Below are positions 1 to 7,680 of a DNA stretch of 51,551 nt, piece by piece. Within the stretch, counting starts at the first letter, position 1, and each line of letters opens with the position of its first letter. Origin of the DNA: Christensenella sp. UBA5327. GTDB taxonomy: Bacteria; Bacillota; Clostridia; Christensenellales; Aristaeellaceae. The DNA lies in NCBI GenBank assembly GCA_002411105.1, contig DHQX01000016.1, positions 3,772 to 55,322 of the forward strand, written 5' to 3'. Under the pieces are notes generated by a model. That model saw only the letters and a list, made by a program, of their open reading frames with translations, was not told the DNA's origin and did not search any database. The translations under genes were made by a program, and so were the position numbers.

Positions 1-1232
1 CGGCGGTAGCGCTTGCCGATGGAGCCGGACTCGTCATAGTCGGCCATCATCCTGGGGCTTAACATCTTAAACACTTCCCGGGCCTTGTCGCCCAGCTTGT
101 TCTTTTGCAGCGGCAACACCGCCACCTTGTAAGGGGCCAGCGCCGGGTGGAGCCGGAGCACCACGCGGCTATCGCCGCCCTCCAGCTCTTCCTCCTCATA
201 AGCATTGCACAAAAAGGCCAGGGCCATGCGGTCAGCGCCCAGGGAGGGCTCCACCACATAGGGGATGAAGCGCTCGTTGGTCACCGGGTCGATGTACTCC
301 ATATTCTCCCCGCTGTGCTCCTGGTGCTGCTTCAGGTCATAATCGGTGCGGTCGGCAATGCCCCACAGCTCCCCCCAGCCAAAGGGGAAGCGGAACTCAA
401 AGTCGGTGGTGGCCACGGAATAATGGGAGAGCTCCTCTGCCTTATGGTCCCTGAGCCGCAGGTTTTCCGCCTTGATGCCAAGGGAAATCAGCCAATCCCG
501 GCAGAAGCCGCGCCAGTATTCAAACCACTGCATATCCTCCCCCGGCTTGCAGAAGAACTCCAGCTCCATCTGCTCAAACTCCCGCGTACGGAAGACGAAG
601 TTGCCGGGGGTGATCTCATTCCTGAAGGATTTGCCAATCTGCGCGACACCCAGGGGCAGCTTGCGCCGGGTGGCGCGCACGATGTTCTTGAAGTTCACAA
701 AAATGCCCTGGGCGGTTTCCGGGCGCAGGTAGATCTCGGCCGCGCCGTCCTCAGTCACCCCCTGATGGGTTTTGAACATCATGTTGAACTTGCGGATGGC
801 GGTGAAATCCTGCTTCCCGCAGCTGGGGCAGGCGATGGCCTGCTCCTTGATGTATTCCTCCATCTTCTCGTTGCTCCAGCCGTCCGCCTGCACCAGCTCG
901 CCCTTTTTGTTGGCGTCGTCCTCGATCAATTGATCCGCCCGGAAGCGGGCCTTGCAGGCGCGGCAGTCCATGAGCGGGTCGTTGAAGCTGCCCACATGGC
1001 CTGAGGCCACCCAGACGCTGCGGTTCATGAGAATGGCGCTGTCAAGCCCCACGTTGGTGTCCGATTCCTGGACGAATTTCTGCCACCAGGCCTGCTTCAC
1101 GTTGTTCTTGAACAGCACGCCCAAAGGGCCATAATCCCAGGTATTGGCCAGGCCGCCATAAATCTCGCTGCCTGCAAAAATAAACCCGCGCACCTTGCAC
1201 AGCGCCACCAGTTTGTCCATCGTCAGGGCCAT
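1..1232 (-). CDS. glyQS: Glycine--tRNA ligase, single-chain (alpha2) type, 3' end cut by window
   Basis: Charges tRNA-Gly with glycine in the cytoplasm. I translated the minus strand directly: about 410 codons are present and the C-terminal end lies outside the window. Class II synthetase motif 1 is near residues 169-181 (RPETAQGIFVNF), motif 2 near 200-217 (GKSFRNEITPGNFVFRTRE) and motif 3 near 330-340 (LGADRMALAFL). Two CxxC pairs (about 90-93 and 135-138) lie in the insertion between motif 1 and the N-terminus and may bind zinc. This is the one-polypeptide form, not the GlyQ/GlyS alpha2beta2 form common in many clostridia. The ATG at 1232 is chosen because GAGGAGG lies just upstream; an in-frame ATG at 1220 is less well placed. 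It has its own promoter and a short leader. Confidence 0.96.
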   Translation of the reverse strand, partial: MALTMDKLVALCKVRGFIFAGSEIYGGLANTWDYGPLGVLFKNNVKQAWWQKFVQESDTNVGLDSAILMNRSVWVASGHVGSFNDPLMDCRACKARFRADQLIEDDANKKGELVQADGWSNEKMEEYIKEQAIACPSCGKQDFTAIRKFNMMFKTHQGVTEDGAAEIYLRPETAQGIFVNFKNIVRATRRKLPLGVAQIGKSFRNEITPGNFVFRTREFEQMELEFFCKPGEDMQWFEYWRGFCRDWLISLGIKAENLRLRDHKAEELSHYSVATTDFEFRFPFGWGELWGIADRTDYDLKQHQEHSGENMEYIDPVTNERFIPYVVEPSLGADRMALAFLCNAYEEEELEGGDSRVVLRLHPALAPYKVAVLPLQKNKLGDKAREVFKMLSPRMMADYDESGSIGKRYR

Positions 1233-1259
1233 GGGGAAACCTCCTCGTGTAGTCCCCCC

Positions 1260-1289
1260 ATCATACGACCCGGGGGGCCATATTGTCAA
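1260..1289 (-). promoter_or_regulatory. Sigma-A promoter of glyQS
   Basis: On the minus strand, TTGACA (1284-1289) and TATGAT (1260-1265) are separated by 18 bases, with the glyQS start about 28 bases beyond the -10. The 8-base arms GCCATATT and AATATGGC (1277-1284 and 1292-1299) form an inverted repeat overlapping the -35; this may be an operator or the remnant of a terminator for the upstream YbaK-like gene. The leader is too short for a T-box. Confidence 0.75.
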
Positions 1290-1304
1290 GAAATATGGCT
1301 GTTT

Positions 1305-1793
1305 TCAGGGGGTTCCTCCAGTGTTTTCCTCAGGAATGCGGCACACCTCCACCCAGCCCACAGCCCCGCTTGCCCGCTCCAGCTCATCCGGGCTCAGCCG
1401 CACAGCGCTATTCCCGCTGCCGCAGGCCGGGTACACCCTGTCAAAGCGCCTGAGGGAGGCGTCCAGATACACCCTCACCCCCGGCTTCACCCCAAAGGGG
1501 CACACGCCCCCCACCTCATGGCCCACCAGGGCCACCACCTGATCGGGGGAGAGCATCGCCGCCTTCTGGCCGAACTGCCGCTTGAACCTCCGGTTGTCAA
1601 TCCGCGCGTCCCCCGCCGCCACCACCAGCACCGGTGCCCCCGCCACCAGAAAGGACAGGGTCTTGGCGATCTGCGCGGGCGGGCAGCCCACCGCCAGCGC
1701 CGCTAAGGGCACGGTTTCGCTGGATGCCTCAAACTCCCGGATCCGGTCTGCCAGGCCATGGGCTTCCAAATGGGCTTTCGCCAGGTCGAACAT
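1305..1793 (-). CDS. YbaK/prolyl-tRNA synthetase-associated domain protein (aminoacyl-tRNA deacylase family)
   Basis: A 162-residue stand-alone YbaK/ProXp domain. Members of this family hydrolyse mischarged aminoacyl-tRNAs such as Ala-tRNA-Pro or Cys-tRNA-Pro in trans. The sequence has the family pattern: an N-terminal helix, TVPLAALAVGCPPAQIAKTL (about 27-46), which places the conserved catalytic-type lysine, a beta strand LVVAAGDARID (about 56-66) and the VGGVCPFGV segment (about 93-101). The tRNA substrate cannot be assigned from sequence alone. The start at 1793 has a GGGGGGC ribosome site. It lies upstream of glyQS in the same direction, but glyQS has its own promoter. Confidence 0.88.
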   Translation of the reverse strand: MFDLAKAHLEAHGLADRIREFEASSETVPLAALAVGCPPAQIAKTLSFLVAGAPVLVVAAGDARIDNRRFKRQFGQKAAMLSPDQVVALVGHEVGGVCPFGVKPGVRVYLDASLRRFDRVYPACGSGNSAVRLSPDELERASGAVGWVEVCRIPEENTGGTP

Positions 1794-1966
1794 GGTTGCC
1801 CCCCTTTATCCTGTATTCTAAGAGCATTTTTGCGGATATGAGAAAAACGGAAAAACATGTCCAGAAAGCGTCCAAACAACGTCCCTTCCGACCCCGCATA
1901 ACATATTTTACTCTAGGTCTTAGTCTTCCTTGTCCTAACTCCTGCAGTGTAGGAAGCGTAGTGGAT

Positions 1967-2671
1967 TCATCCACAATCAGAATGCCTTGTCCCCGAGATT
2001 TGCGCAACGGAAAACCCTTTGGCATGCAACGCGCCTTCGAAATCACTATCCAGATGCATGGCATAAACCCGGTTGCGATATTCAGGAGGAACCATCTTTT
2101 CTGCCTCTGACACTGGGCAATGCGTTGGCGAGTCATAGCTTGCAATATCATGGAATACCTTTGAATATGTGCCATCAATGATTTTTTCTGCCACACTTAC
2201 AGGAAAATCAGCGCTATCCCCGCTGTAATAGATGGTTTCATCAGAATCGCGTAATTCATAAGCAAAGCATTTCATATCTATCACATGATTTACAGGAACA
2301 GCCTTGGCTTCAAAACCAAACCCTGAAGGCAAGGAGGCGACATAATTGTACACACCTTTGTCAACACCTTGCATTGATAGCAACTGTGTTACAGAGCTAA
2401 GTGGATGTACGACCAACACTTTCTGTCTTAACACGAAATAACAATAAGAACAAAGGGTAGCCAGAGAACCTGCATGGTCTGCATGAAGATGTGTGATCAA
2501 TACCGTGATACTATCCCACCCCAACAAGCCTGGAAAATCATGAACCATTGCAAAGGCATTCTCCCCGCAGTCCAAAAGCACAAGATGTGTTTTTCTGATG
2601 AACCAGGCGTTAGTATTTCCTTGCACAGGATTAAAAGCAGCACCTCTCCCAACAAAATGCAAATTAAACAT
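1967..2671 (-). CDS. Metallo-beta-lactamase-fold hydrolase in a sugar ABC operon
   Basis: A 234-residue MBL-fold protein. The metal motif THLHADHAG is near residues 79-87, YYSGDSAD near 155-160 supplies the bridging aspartate region, and a late histidine occurs in MHLDSD. The layout resembles the RNase Z/phosphodiesterase side of the superfamily more than true beta-lactamases. The ATG at 2671 is preferred over an upstream in-frame codon at 2698, because AAGGAG sits five bases before it, embedded in the last codons of the upstream permease (stop 2673-2675). Translational coupling is therefore likely. Placement at the end of a UgpB-like uptake operon suggests it acts on the imported compound, possibly a phosphodiester; this is inference. 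About 170 bases downstream hold no convincing gene, only a short palindrome at 1961-1974 over the stop codon. Confidence 0.85.
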   Translation of the reverse strand: MFNLHFVGRGAAFNPVQGNTNAWFIRKTHLVLLDCGENAFAMVHDFPGLLGWDSITVLITHLHADHAGSLATLCSYCYFVLRQKVLVVHPLSSVTQLLSMQGVDKGVYNYVASLPSGFGFEAKAVPVNHVIDMKCFAYELRDSDETIYYSGDSADFPVSVAEKIIDGTYSKVFHDIASYDSPTHCPVSEAEKMVPPEYRNRVYAMHLDSDFEGALHAKGFSVAQISGTRHSDCG

Positions 2672-2672
2672 A

Positions 2673-3488
2673 TCACTCCTTAATGCCAGCACTGACAAAA
2701 CTATTCATGAATTGTTTTTGTAGCACGAAAAAAGCAAGCAGCAGCGGAGAGATTATGATTAAGGTAGCCGCACAAACATTTGCCCATTGCATGTCAGCTT
2801 CCTTGGATTTAGCAAAATAGGCCAGGCCTACAGTTAAAGTACGGTTTGTAATAGAATTAGTGACAATCAGAGGCCAAAGATAATTATTCCAGTGATAGCT
2901 GACAGAAATTACTGCGAACGACATATAGGCGGCTTTTGCACAAGGCACATAAACTCGCCAGATTGTTTGCCAAAGATTGGCACCGTCAATATTTGCGACC
3001 TCAGCCAAAGCGCGGGGAACTGTCTTAAAGCTTTGACGAAGCAAGAAAACAGCCATAGCACTACCTAAGAAAGGCAGCATTATGCCTAGTTTTGTATCGA
3101 TTAATCCCAATTCAGATAAAGTCATGAAATTCGGAATGATCAACACATCATTGGGAATGATGATCTGCATAAAAATAATCACTATCACCAATGCTTGCCC
3201 CTTGAATTTATACATAGCCAATGCGAACCCCGCCAAAGTTGAAGTGACAAACTGGATAGCAAATGTAATAATAACCAATGTGATTGTATTCAAGTAATAT
3301 TGACCAAAAGGGATGGTACTCCAAACATATTCTATGTTTTCTAAGGTGAAAGCAGTGGTAGGTAAAAAAGACATGTTGAAAGTAGCTTTGGTGAGTGCTG
3401 TGGTGATTAGCCACACCAAAGGAGTTAACCAAAGCAAAGCAATAAAAATTGAGAAACTAGTAATGGCGTGCTTCTTAATGATCTCCAT
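2673..3488 (-). CDS. Carbohydrate ABC transporter permease (MalG/UgpE type, CUT1)
   Basis: A 271-residue inner-membrane permease with about six hydrophobic segments. The binding-protein-dependent transport EAA loop is visible as ALAEVANIDGANLWQTIWRV (about 175-194), the coupling helix that contacts the ABC ATPase. It pairs with the permease encoded immediately upstream to form the channel. ATG at 3488 follows AGGGATATCGAT, ten bases after the upstream stop. Base composition is clearly more AT-rich than the flanking housekeeping genes. No ABC ATPase is encoded in this cluster, so the pair must use a shared MsmK-type ATPase encoded elsewhere. Confidence 0.93.
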   Translation of the reverse strand: MEIIKKHAITSFSIFIALLWLTPLVWLITTALTKATFNMSFLPTTAFTLENIEYVWSTIPFGQYYLNTITLVIITFAIQFVTSTLAGFALAMYKFKGQALVIVIIFMQIIIPNDVLIIPNFMTLSELGLIDTKLGIMLPFLGSAMAVFLLRQSFKTVPRALAEVANIDGANLWQTIWRVYVPCAKAAYMSFAVISVSYHWNNYLWPLIVTNSITNRTLTVGLAYFAKSKEADMQWANVCAATLIIISPLLLAFFVLQKQFMNSFVSAGIKE

Positions 3489-3498
3489 ATCGATATCC

Positions 3499-4395
3499 CT
3501 ATGAATAGTGAATTTTGCGGTCTTGATTGAAAAAACGAGGGAGGCTGAACACTAATAGCAACACCAACATAATAACTGTCAAAGTATTGGACAGGCCATA
3601 ATTGAGATTGGTAAAGCCTTGTTGATAAATATAATACAGCAACAAGGTCGAAGCGTTGTTGGGAGCGCCCTCTGTCATAATGATCACATGGTCTGCCAGC
3701 TTGAAACTGTTGGTAAATGCAATGGTAGACACAAATAAAGTAGTGGGTGCCAGCAGCGGTAAAATGATGTGCCGGAAGCTTTTTATCCCAGTTGCGCCAT
3801 CGATCATCGCCGCTTCCAGTACCTCCTCATTGATTGATTGCAGCCCCGCCAAGAAGAATACCATCAAATAGCCTGCTTCTCTCCATGTGTACATAACTGA
3901 CATTGCAGGTAGAACTGTATTTCGATTACTAAGTACGTTTTGACTTCCCAGCCCAAGTGCTATCATTATTTGGTCAAACAATCCGTTCTGAGCCATATAA
4001 ATAAACAGCCAGACACTGGCAATAGCTATCATTGGCATGACAGATGGGTAAAAATACGAAGTGCGGATAAACCCAACTTGCCGTCCTTTGCGATTAACCA
4101 TCAATGCTAAAGCGAGCCCAATTGCCATGCTGGGTAGCACCGTGAGCATAGCAAAAACTATGGTATTGGCAATCACCTTATGGAAAATAGCCGAGCTCAT
4201 GAGACGCTGGTAGTTTTCAAACCATATCATCTCTGGAGCCTCCATCCCAAGACGATATTTCGTCAGGCTGAAAAACAAGCTGCGCACCACAGGATACACA
4301 GTGAATACCAGCATGATCACTAGAGATGGAAACAACAACAGCCAGGGAACCCAGTGCCGGTGCCTCTGTCCGGACGTTGTTTGCAGCGTATTCAT
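3499..4395 (-). CDS. Carbohydrate ABC transporter permease (MalF/UgpA type, CUT1)
   Basis: A 298-residue permease with an N-terminal hydrophobic helix (LLLFPSLVIMLVFTVYPVV, about 17-35) typical of UgpA/LacF proteins and an EAA loop EEVLEAAMIDGATGIKSFRH (about 189-208). It is the partner of the 2673-3488 permease. The ATG at 4395 has AGGAGG four bases upstream; the longer reading frame to 4422 would run back into the intercistronic hairpin and is rejected. The ribosome site abuts the base of that hairpin (4411-4442), so translation of this gene is probably sensitive to its folding. Confidence 0.93.
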   Translation of the reverse strand: MNTLQTTSGQRHRHWVPWLLLFPSLVIMLVFTVYPVVRSLFFSLTKYRLGMEAPEMIWFENYQRLMSSAIFHKVIANTIVFAMLTVLPSMAIGLALALMVNRKGRQVGFIRTSYFYPSVMPMIAIASVWLFIYMAQNGLFDQIMIALGLGSQNVLSNRNTVLPAMSVMYTWREAGYLMVFFLAGLQSINEEVLEAAMIDGATGIKSFRHIILPLLAPTTLFVSTIAFTNSFKLADHVIIMTEGAPNNASTLLLYYIYQQGFTNLNYGLSNTLTVIMLVLLLVFSLPRFFNQDRKIHYS

Positions 4396-4410
4396 GAGTC
4401 CTCCTAAAAA

Positions 4411-4442
4411 ATAACACCCCAAGCATTAGCCTGGGGTGTTAT
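4411..4442 (-). terminator. Intercistronic hairpin with T-tract between binding-protein and permease genes
   Basis: A perfect 11-base stem (4411-4421 with 4432-4442) and 10-base loop, followed on the minus strand by six T residues and then the permease ribosome site. It has the form of an intrinsic terminator inside the operon. It probably lets most transcripts end after the binding-protein gene, giving excess binding protein over permease. Confidence 0.8.
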
Positions 4443-4450
4443 CCGATTAT

Positions 4451-5734
4451 TTACTGAAAATCGAACAAAAGCTCGTCGCCCTGTTCTTGTGCGTTTTTTA
4501 AAGCTTCAGCAGCAGTCATTTCACCCGTAACTGCAGCTTGAATATTGTCATTAAGGATACGCCACATTTCAGCAGCAGAATAAGTGGTTAATTCCGGCTG
4601 AGCATAAGGTAGTTGCTGGTAAGCTACCAAAGCCGGCGGAAAGTCAGTGTAATACTGTTTGAGAAGATCCGTTTCATATGCTGATTCACGCGTAGCTACA
4701 TACCCGGTCTCAATGCTCCATTGTGCAGCTAACTCAGTGGAGCACATGAACTTGATGTATTCCCATGCAGCACGCTGGCGCTCTTCACTGATTCCGCTGG
4801 TAATATAGAAATTGCCACCGCCTGTCGGCGCGCCATATTGACGTCCTGCCGGCAGAAAACTGACACCAAACTCAAAATTGGCGTTGTTGCGAATATTAGT
4901 CAAATTTCCTGTTGTATGATAAATCATAGCAACCTGGCCGGCCAGAAATTGTGTTGGGAGATCCGTCCACTGAACTATACCAGGGGCCATGACTTTATAT
5001 TTGTTCTGAAGATCCAGCCAAAGCTGCAGTGCTTCGATATTTTCTGGTGTATCAAAATACACCTTCTTCCCATCAGCTGACATCAAGCCTACTTCGTTAG
5101 TGCAATTTTGCAGAGAAAAGCCGGTAAAAGCCCACTGAGCTGAACCAGAATTCAGCGCTAGGCCAACACCCCAGCGATTTTCATTGGTAAGCTTCTCCGC
5201 ATAATCGACAAGCTCTACCCAGTTTTGGGGAGGTGCTTCGGGATCTAAGCCTACTTCTTTGAAAGCGTCTTTATTGTAATACATCACCATGGTAGAGCGT
5301 TGGAAGGGAATTGAATAAACTGCCCCTTCTACATAAGAGTCTAGCATAAAACCATCGATGAAATCATCAATGAACTCCGCTCCTTCTGGATCAAGAGCAA
5401 TCAGGTCATCAAGTGGCATCGCCATTTTAGTAGAAGCCATGGTAAAGCGTTGCGTGGCAAGGCTTACGAACAGGTCTGGAGGGTTGCCGCCTTGAATTGC
5501 TGTTTGGATTTTTGTGATAGTATCATCATAGTTTCCTGTATACACAGGAGTCACACGGACATCTGTATTTTGGGCGTTGAAATCACCTGTGAATCTCTCA
5601 ATAGTAGCCGCTGCAGTGCCACCAACATTGACAGGAAAGTACATCGTCAATTCCAATGGGGAAGCACTTGCTATTGCGCTTCCTAATCCCAGCATGATGC
5701 TTACACAAAGCACAATAGAAAACAACCTTTTCAC
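4451..5734 (-). CDS. Extracellular solute-binding protein, family 1 (UgpB-like)
   Basis: A 427-residue secreted binding protein that delivers the substrate to the permease pair encoded downstream. It starts with a hydrophobic signal peptide of about 25 residues ending in ASA-S, with no lipobox cysteine. The mature part has the family-1 pattern: FNAQNTDVRVTPVYTG (about 52-67), GNPPDLFVSLA (about 84-94) and YYNKDAFKEVGLDPEAPP (about 150-167). Resemblance to glycerol-3-phosphate/glycerophosphodiester and sugar binders is visible, but the ligand cannot be fixed. GTG at 5734 is chosen since GGAGG lies eight bases upstream; an upstream ATG at 5749 overlaps that site. First gene of the operon, behind a consensus promoter. 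Confidence 0.93.
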   Translation of the reverse strand: MKRLFSIVLCVSIMLGLGSAIASASPLELTMYFPVNVGGTAAATIERFTGDFNAQNTDVRVTPVYTGNYDDTITKIQTAIQGGNPPDLFVSLATQRFTMASTKMAMPLDDLIALDPEGAEFIDDFIDGFMLDSYVEGAVYSIPFQRSTMVMYYNKDAFKEVGLDPEAPPQNWVELVDYAEKLTNENRWGVGLALNSGSAQWAFTGFSLQNCTNEVGLMSADGKKVYFDTPENIEALQLWLDLQNKYKVMAPGIVQWTDLPTQFLAGQVAMIYHTTGNLTNIRNNANFEFGVSFLPAGRQYGAPTGGGNFYITSGISEERQRAAWEYIKFMCSTELAAQWSIETGYVATRESAYETDLLKQYYTDFPPALVAYQQLPYAQPELTTYSAAEMWRILNDNIQAAVTGEMTAAEALKNAQEQGDELLFDFQ

Positions 5735-5764
5735 ACAACTATCCTCCATCCTATTGTTTTTGTC

Positions 5765-5793
5765 AGTATATCATTGTCAAAATTTCATGTCAA
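5765..5793 (-). promoter_or_regulatory. Consensus sigma-A promoter of the UgpB-like operon
   Basis: Minus strand TTGACA (5788-5793), 17-base spacer, TATACT (5765-5770). Several further TTTTGACA-like words occur in the spacer and upstream to 5835, a possible operator array. The promoter is close enough to consensus that repression is the likely mode of control. Confidence 0.82.
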
Positions 5794-5957
5794 TGAGAAC
5801 AGATTCTTGCATCTCAACACATTTTTGACACATTTTTGATAATAACTCGGTCTTTCCATCGGAATATGATTTTCCATCTGGGCTTCAAGTCTAATTAGCA
5901 ATACCACATCCTCAACACAGGAAAAATGCGCTATAATCCCCCAGGGAGGGCAACCGC

Positions 5958-6404
5958 ATGACCATTGAGCAAATATGCCGCAAGAAAAAGCAATACCTGG
6001 ACCTCCTCTTGCTGGCTGATGAACAGGAGTCCATGGTGGATCGATACCTGGAACGGGGGGAGATGTACGCCCTTTATGACCCGGAAGTGCGGGCGGTCTG
6101 CGTGGTGACCGACGAGGGAGAGGGCATATTTGAAATCAAAAATATCGTCACCAGCCCCGCCTTTCAGGGCCGGGGCTATGGCAAGGCGCTCATTGATTTC
6201 GTCCTTGCGCATTACAGGGGCAAAGGCCGTCTGATGATTGTAGGCACCGGGGACAGCCCCCTCACGCTGCCCTTTTATCGGCGCTGTGGGTTTATTGAGA
6301 GCCACCGGGTCAAAAACTTCTTCACCGACCACTATGACCACCCGATTTTTGAAGCTGGAAAACAGTTGGTGGATATGGTCTATCTAAGCCAGGCGCTGGG
6401 TTAA
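5958..6404 (+). CDS. GNAT family N-acetyltransferase
   Basis: A 148-residue GCN5-related acetyltransferase using acetyl-CoA. Motif A is clear: IKNIVTSPAFQGRGYGKALI (about 61-80), with the pyrophosphate-binding Q-x-x-G-x-G/A pattern, followed by the PFYRRCGF motif B region (about 108-115). The substrate is not predictable. ATG at 5958 has GGGAGGG eight bases upstream, and a TATAAT -10 lies at 5932-5937 with no good -35. Composition returns to the GC-rich genome background, marking the edge of the AT-rich transporter cassette. Confidence 0.88.
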   Translation: MTIEQICRKKKQYLDLLLLADEQESMVDRYLERGEMYALYDPEVRAVCVVTDEGEGIFEIKNIVTSPAFQGRGYGKALIDFVLAHYRGKGRLMIVGTGDSPLTLPFYRRCGFIESHRVKNFFTDHYDHPIFEAGKQLVDMVYLSQALG

Positions 6405-6415
6405 ACGCCTTGCCG

Positions 6416-6444
6416 TTTACAAATTCGTAACAAGTGGGTATAAT
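6416..6444 (+). promoter_or_regulatory. Sigma-A promoter of the DUF3048 gene
   Basis: TTTACA (6416-6421), 17-base spacer, TATAAT (6439-6444), starting 12 bases after the preceding GNAT stop. Confidence 0.8.
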
Positions 6445-6482
6445 ATTTGTAACCTATTTAAGAAAGAAGGTGTTTTATTCGC

Positions 6483-7613
6483 ATGTTGACCAAGAAAAGC
6501 TTCCTGGCGCTTCTCCTTGCGATAAGCCTCCTGCTGGCCTTGCCGGCGCTGGCAGAGGATGAGGATGCTTCTCCCAAAGCCGCGCCCAACCCTGCTGCGG
6601 ATGTTGCTGCCATCGCGGGCACGCTCAAGCGTGACGCCATCCCGTTCCAGGCAGATTACCCCGAAAACCCCCTCATCCCTGGCCAAAGCCCCACCACAGG
6701 CCTGCCCTGGGAGGGCACCTACGCCCCGGTTCTGGAAGTGATTGACAACGCCCACGCCGCTCACCCGCACTGGGGCGTTAAGGACGCCGACGTGATGTAC
6801 CAGGTGCCAAACGCCGGCAAGGGCGCCACCAAGCTGTTGGCCCTGTTTTCCGACACCGCGCCCCAGGCCGCCGGCGGCAGCCGCTCAGCCCGCACCCCCT
6901 TTGTGGATGTGGCCAGGGGCTGGGGCGCGGCCTTCGCCTATGTGGGCTATCCGGATCCCGCCCAGGGAGACAAGGTCAGCGTGCCGCTGAAGCTGCGCGA
7001 GGGCAAGATGACCCGGGAGCAGCTCTCCTTCAACCTGGTCAGCAACAACAACTATTCCGGCCGCATTTCAAGCTACCAAAGCCCCCACAACCTCTCTGTC
7101 AACATCGCCAGCATCAAGGAACTGGCGCTGAAAAACGGCGCCACCTTCACCCCCCACCCCTTCCTGTTTGCTGATGAGAAGCCCGCTGGCTATCAGCCCG
7201 CCACCTTCATCGAAGTGAGGCACTACGGCGAAGAAGCCTATAAAACCATCGGCAACTCCGCCAGCTACGCCACCTACACCTATGTGCCCGAGGAAAACGC
7301 CTACCACCGGGAAAACCTCTCCGGCCCCTATGTGGACCGGGATGCCCCTGGCGTCTCCATCCCCTTTGCCAACGTGATTGTGCTGCGCACCAAGTTCAGC
7401 TATGACAAGTCCTATGTGCAGCTCAACCACTTGACCGGCACCGGCGCTGCTGAAATCTTCACCGGCGGAAGCTACATCCCCGGCGGCTGGTTCCGTAAAA
7501 GCCTGGACGACCGCACCGTGTTTGTGGACGACAAGGGCCAGGAGATCAGCCTCCAGCGGGGCAAGACCTTCATCATCATCACCAATGATACCAGCGTCGT
7601 GAGCTTCAAGTAA
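6483..7613 (+). CDS. DUF3048 domain protein (YerB-like), secreted
   Basis: A 376-residue exported protein. Residues 1-24 form a signal peptide ending ALA-E, without the lipobox cysteine found in Bacillus YerB. The DUF3048 domain covers most of the rest, with the typical GGSRSARTPFVDVA segment (about 131-144), WGAAFAYVGY (about 147-156) and the C-terminal DRTVFVDDKGQEISLQRGKT region. The biochemical role of the family is not established. It is monocistronic, with its own promoter and a strong terminator. The ribosome site (AAGAAGG) is about 12 bases from ATG, slightly long. Confidence 0.9.
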   Translation: MLTKKSFLALLLAISLLLALPALAEDEDASPKAAPNPAADVAAIAGTLKRDAIPFQADYPENPLIPGQSPTTGLPWEGTYAPVLEVIDNAHAAHPHWGVKDADVMYQVPNAGKGATKLLALFSDTAPQAAGGSRSARTPFVDVARGWGAAFAYVGYPDPAQGDKVSVPLKLREGKMTREQLSFNLVSNNNYSGRISSYQSPHNLSVNIASIKELALKNGATFTPHPFLFADEKPAGYQPATFIEVRHYGEEAYKTIGNSASYATYTYVPEENAYHRENLSGPYVDRDAPGVSIPFANVIVLRTKFSYDKSYVQLNHLTGTGAAEIFTGGSYIPGGWFRKSLDDRTVFVDDKGQEISLQRGKTFIIITNDTSVVSFK

Positions 7614-7632
7614 CAGCTTAAACCAATGAGCA

Positions 7633-7659
7633 ATGCGGGGAATCTTCGATTCCCCGCAT
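7633..7659. terminator. Strong hairpin between convergent DUF3048 and purA genes
   Basis: ATGCGGGGAATC and its exact complement GATTCCCCGCAT are separated by three bases (TTC; in practice an 11-base stem with a CTTCG loop), followed by TCATTTTAC. It sits between converging genes and probably serves both. Confidence 0.82.
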
Positions 7660-7680
7660 TCATTTTACAACGTTATGAGA

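Noticed and set aside
105..1004. Long plus-strand open frame of 299 codons
   Set aside because: Antisense to the clearly conserved glycyl-tRNA synthetase; GC-rich third positions keep the opposite strand open. No ribosome site.
1233..1300. T-box leader for glyQS
   Set aside because: Promoter lies about 28 bases from the start codon, so there is no room for a T-box stem and antiterminator. The same applies to argS.
1729..2196. Minus-strand frame of 155 codons overlapping two genes
   Set aside because: Overlaps the MBL gene and the YbaK gene in another frame, with basic low-information sequence.
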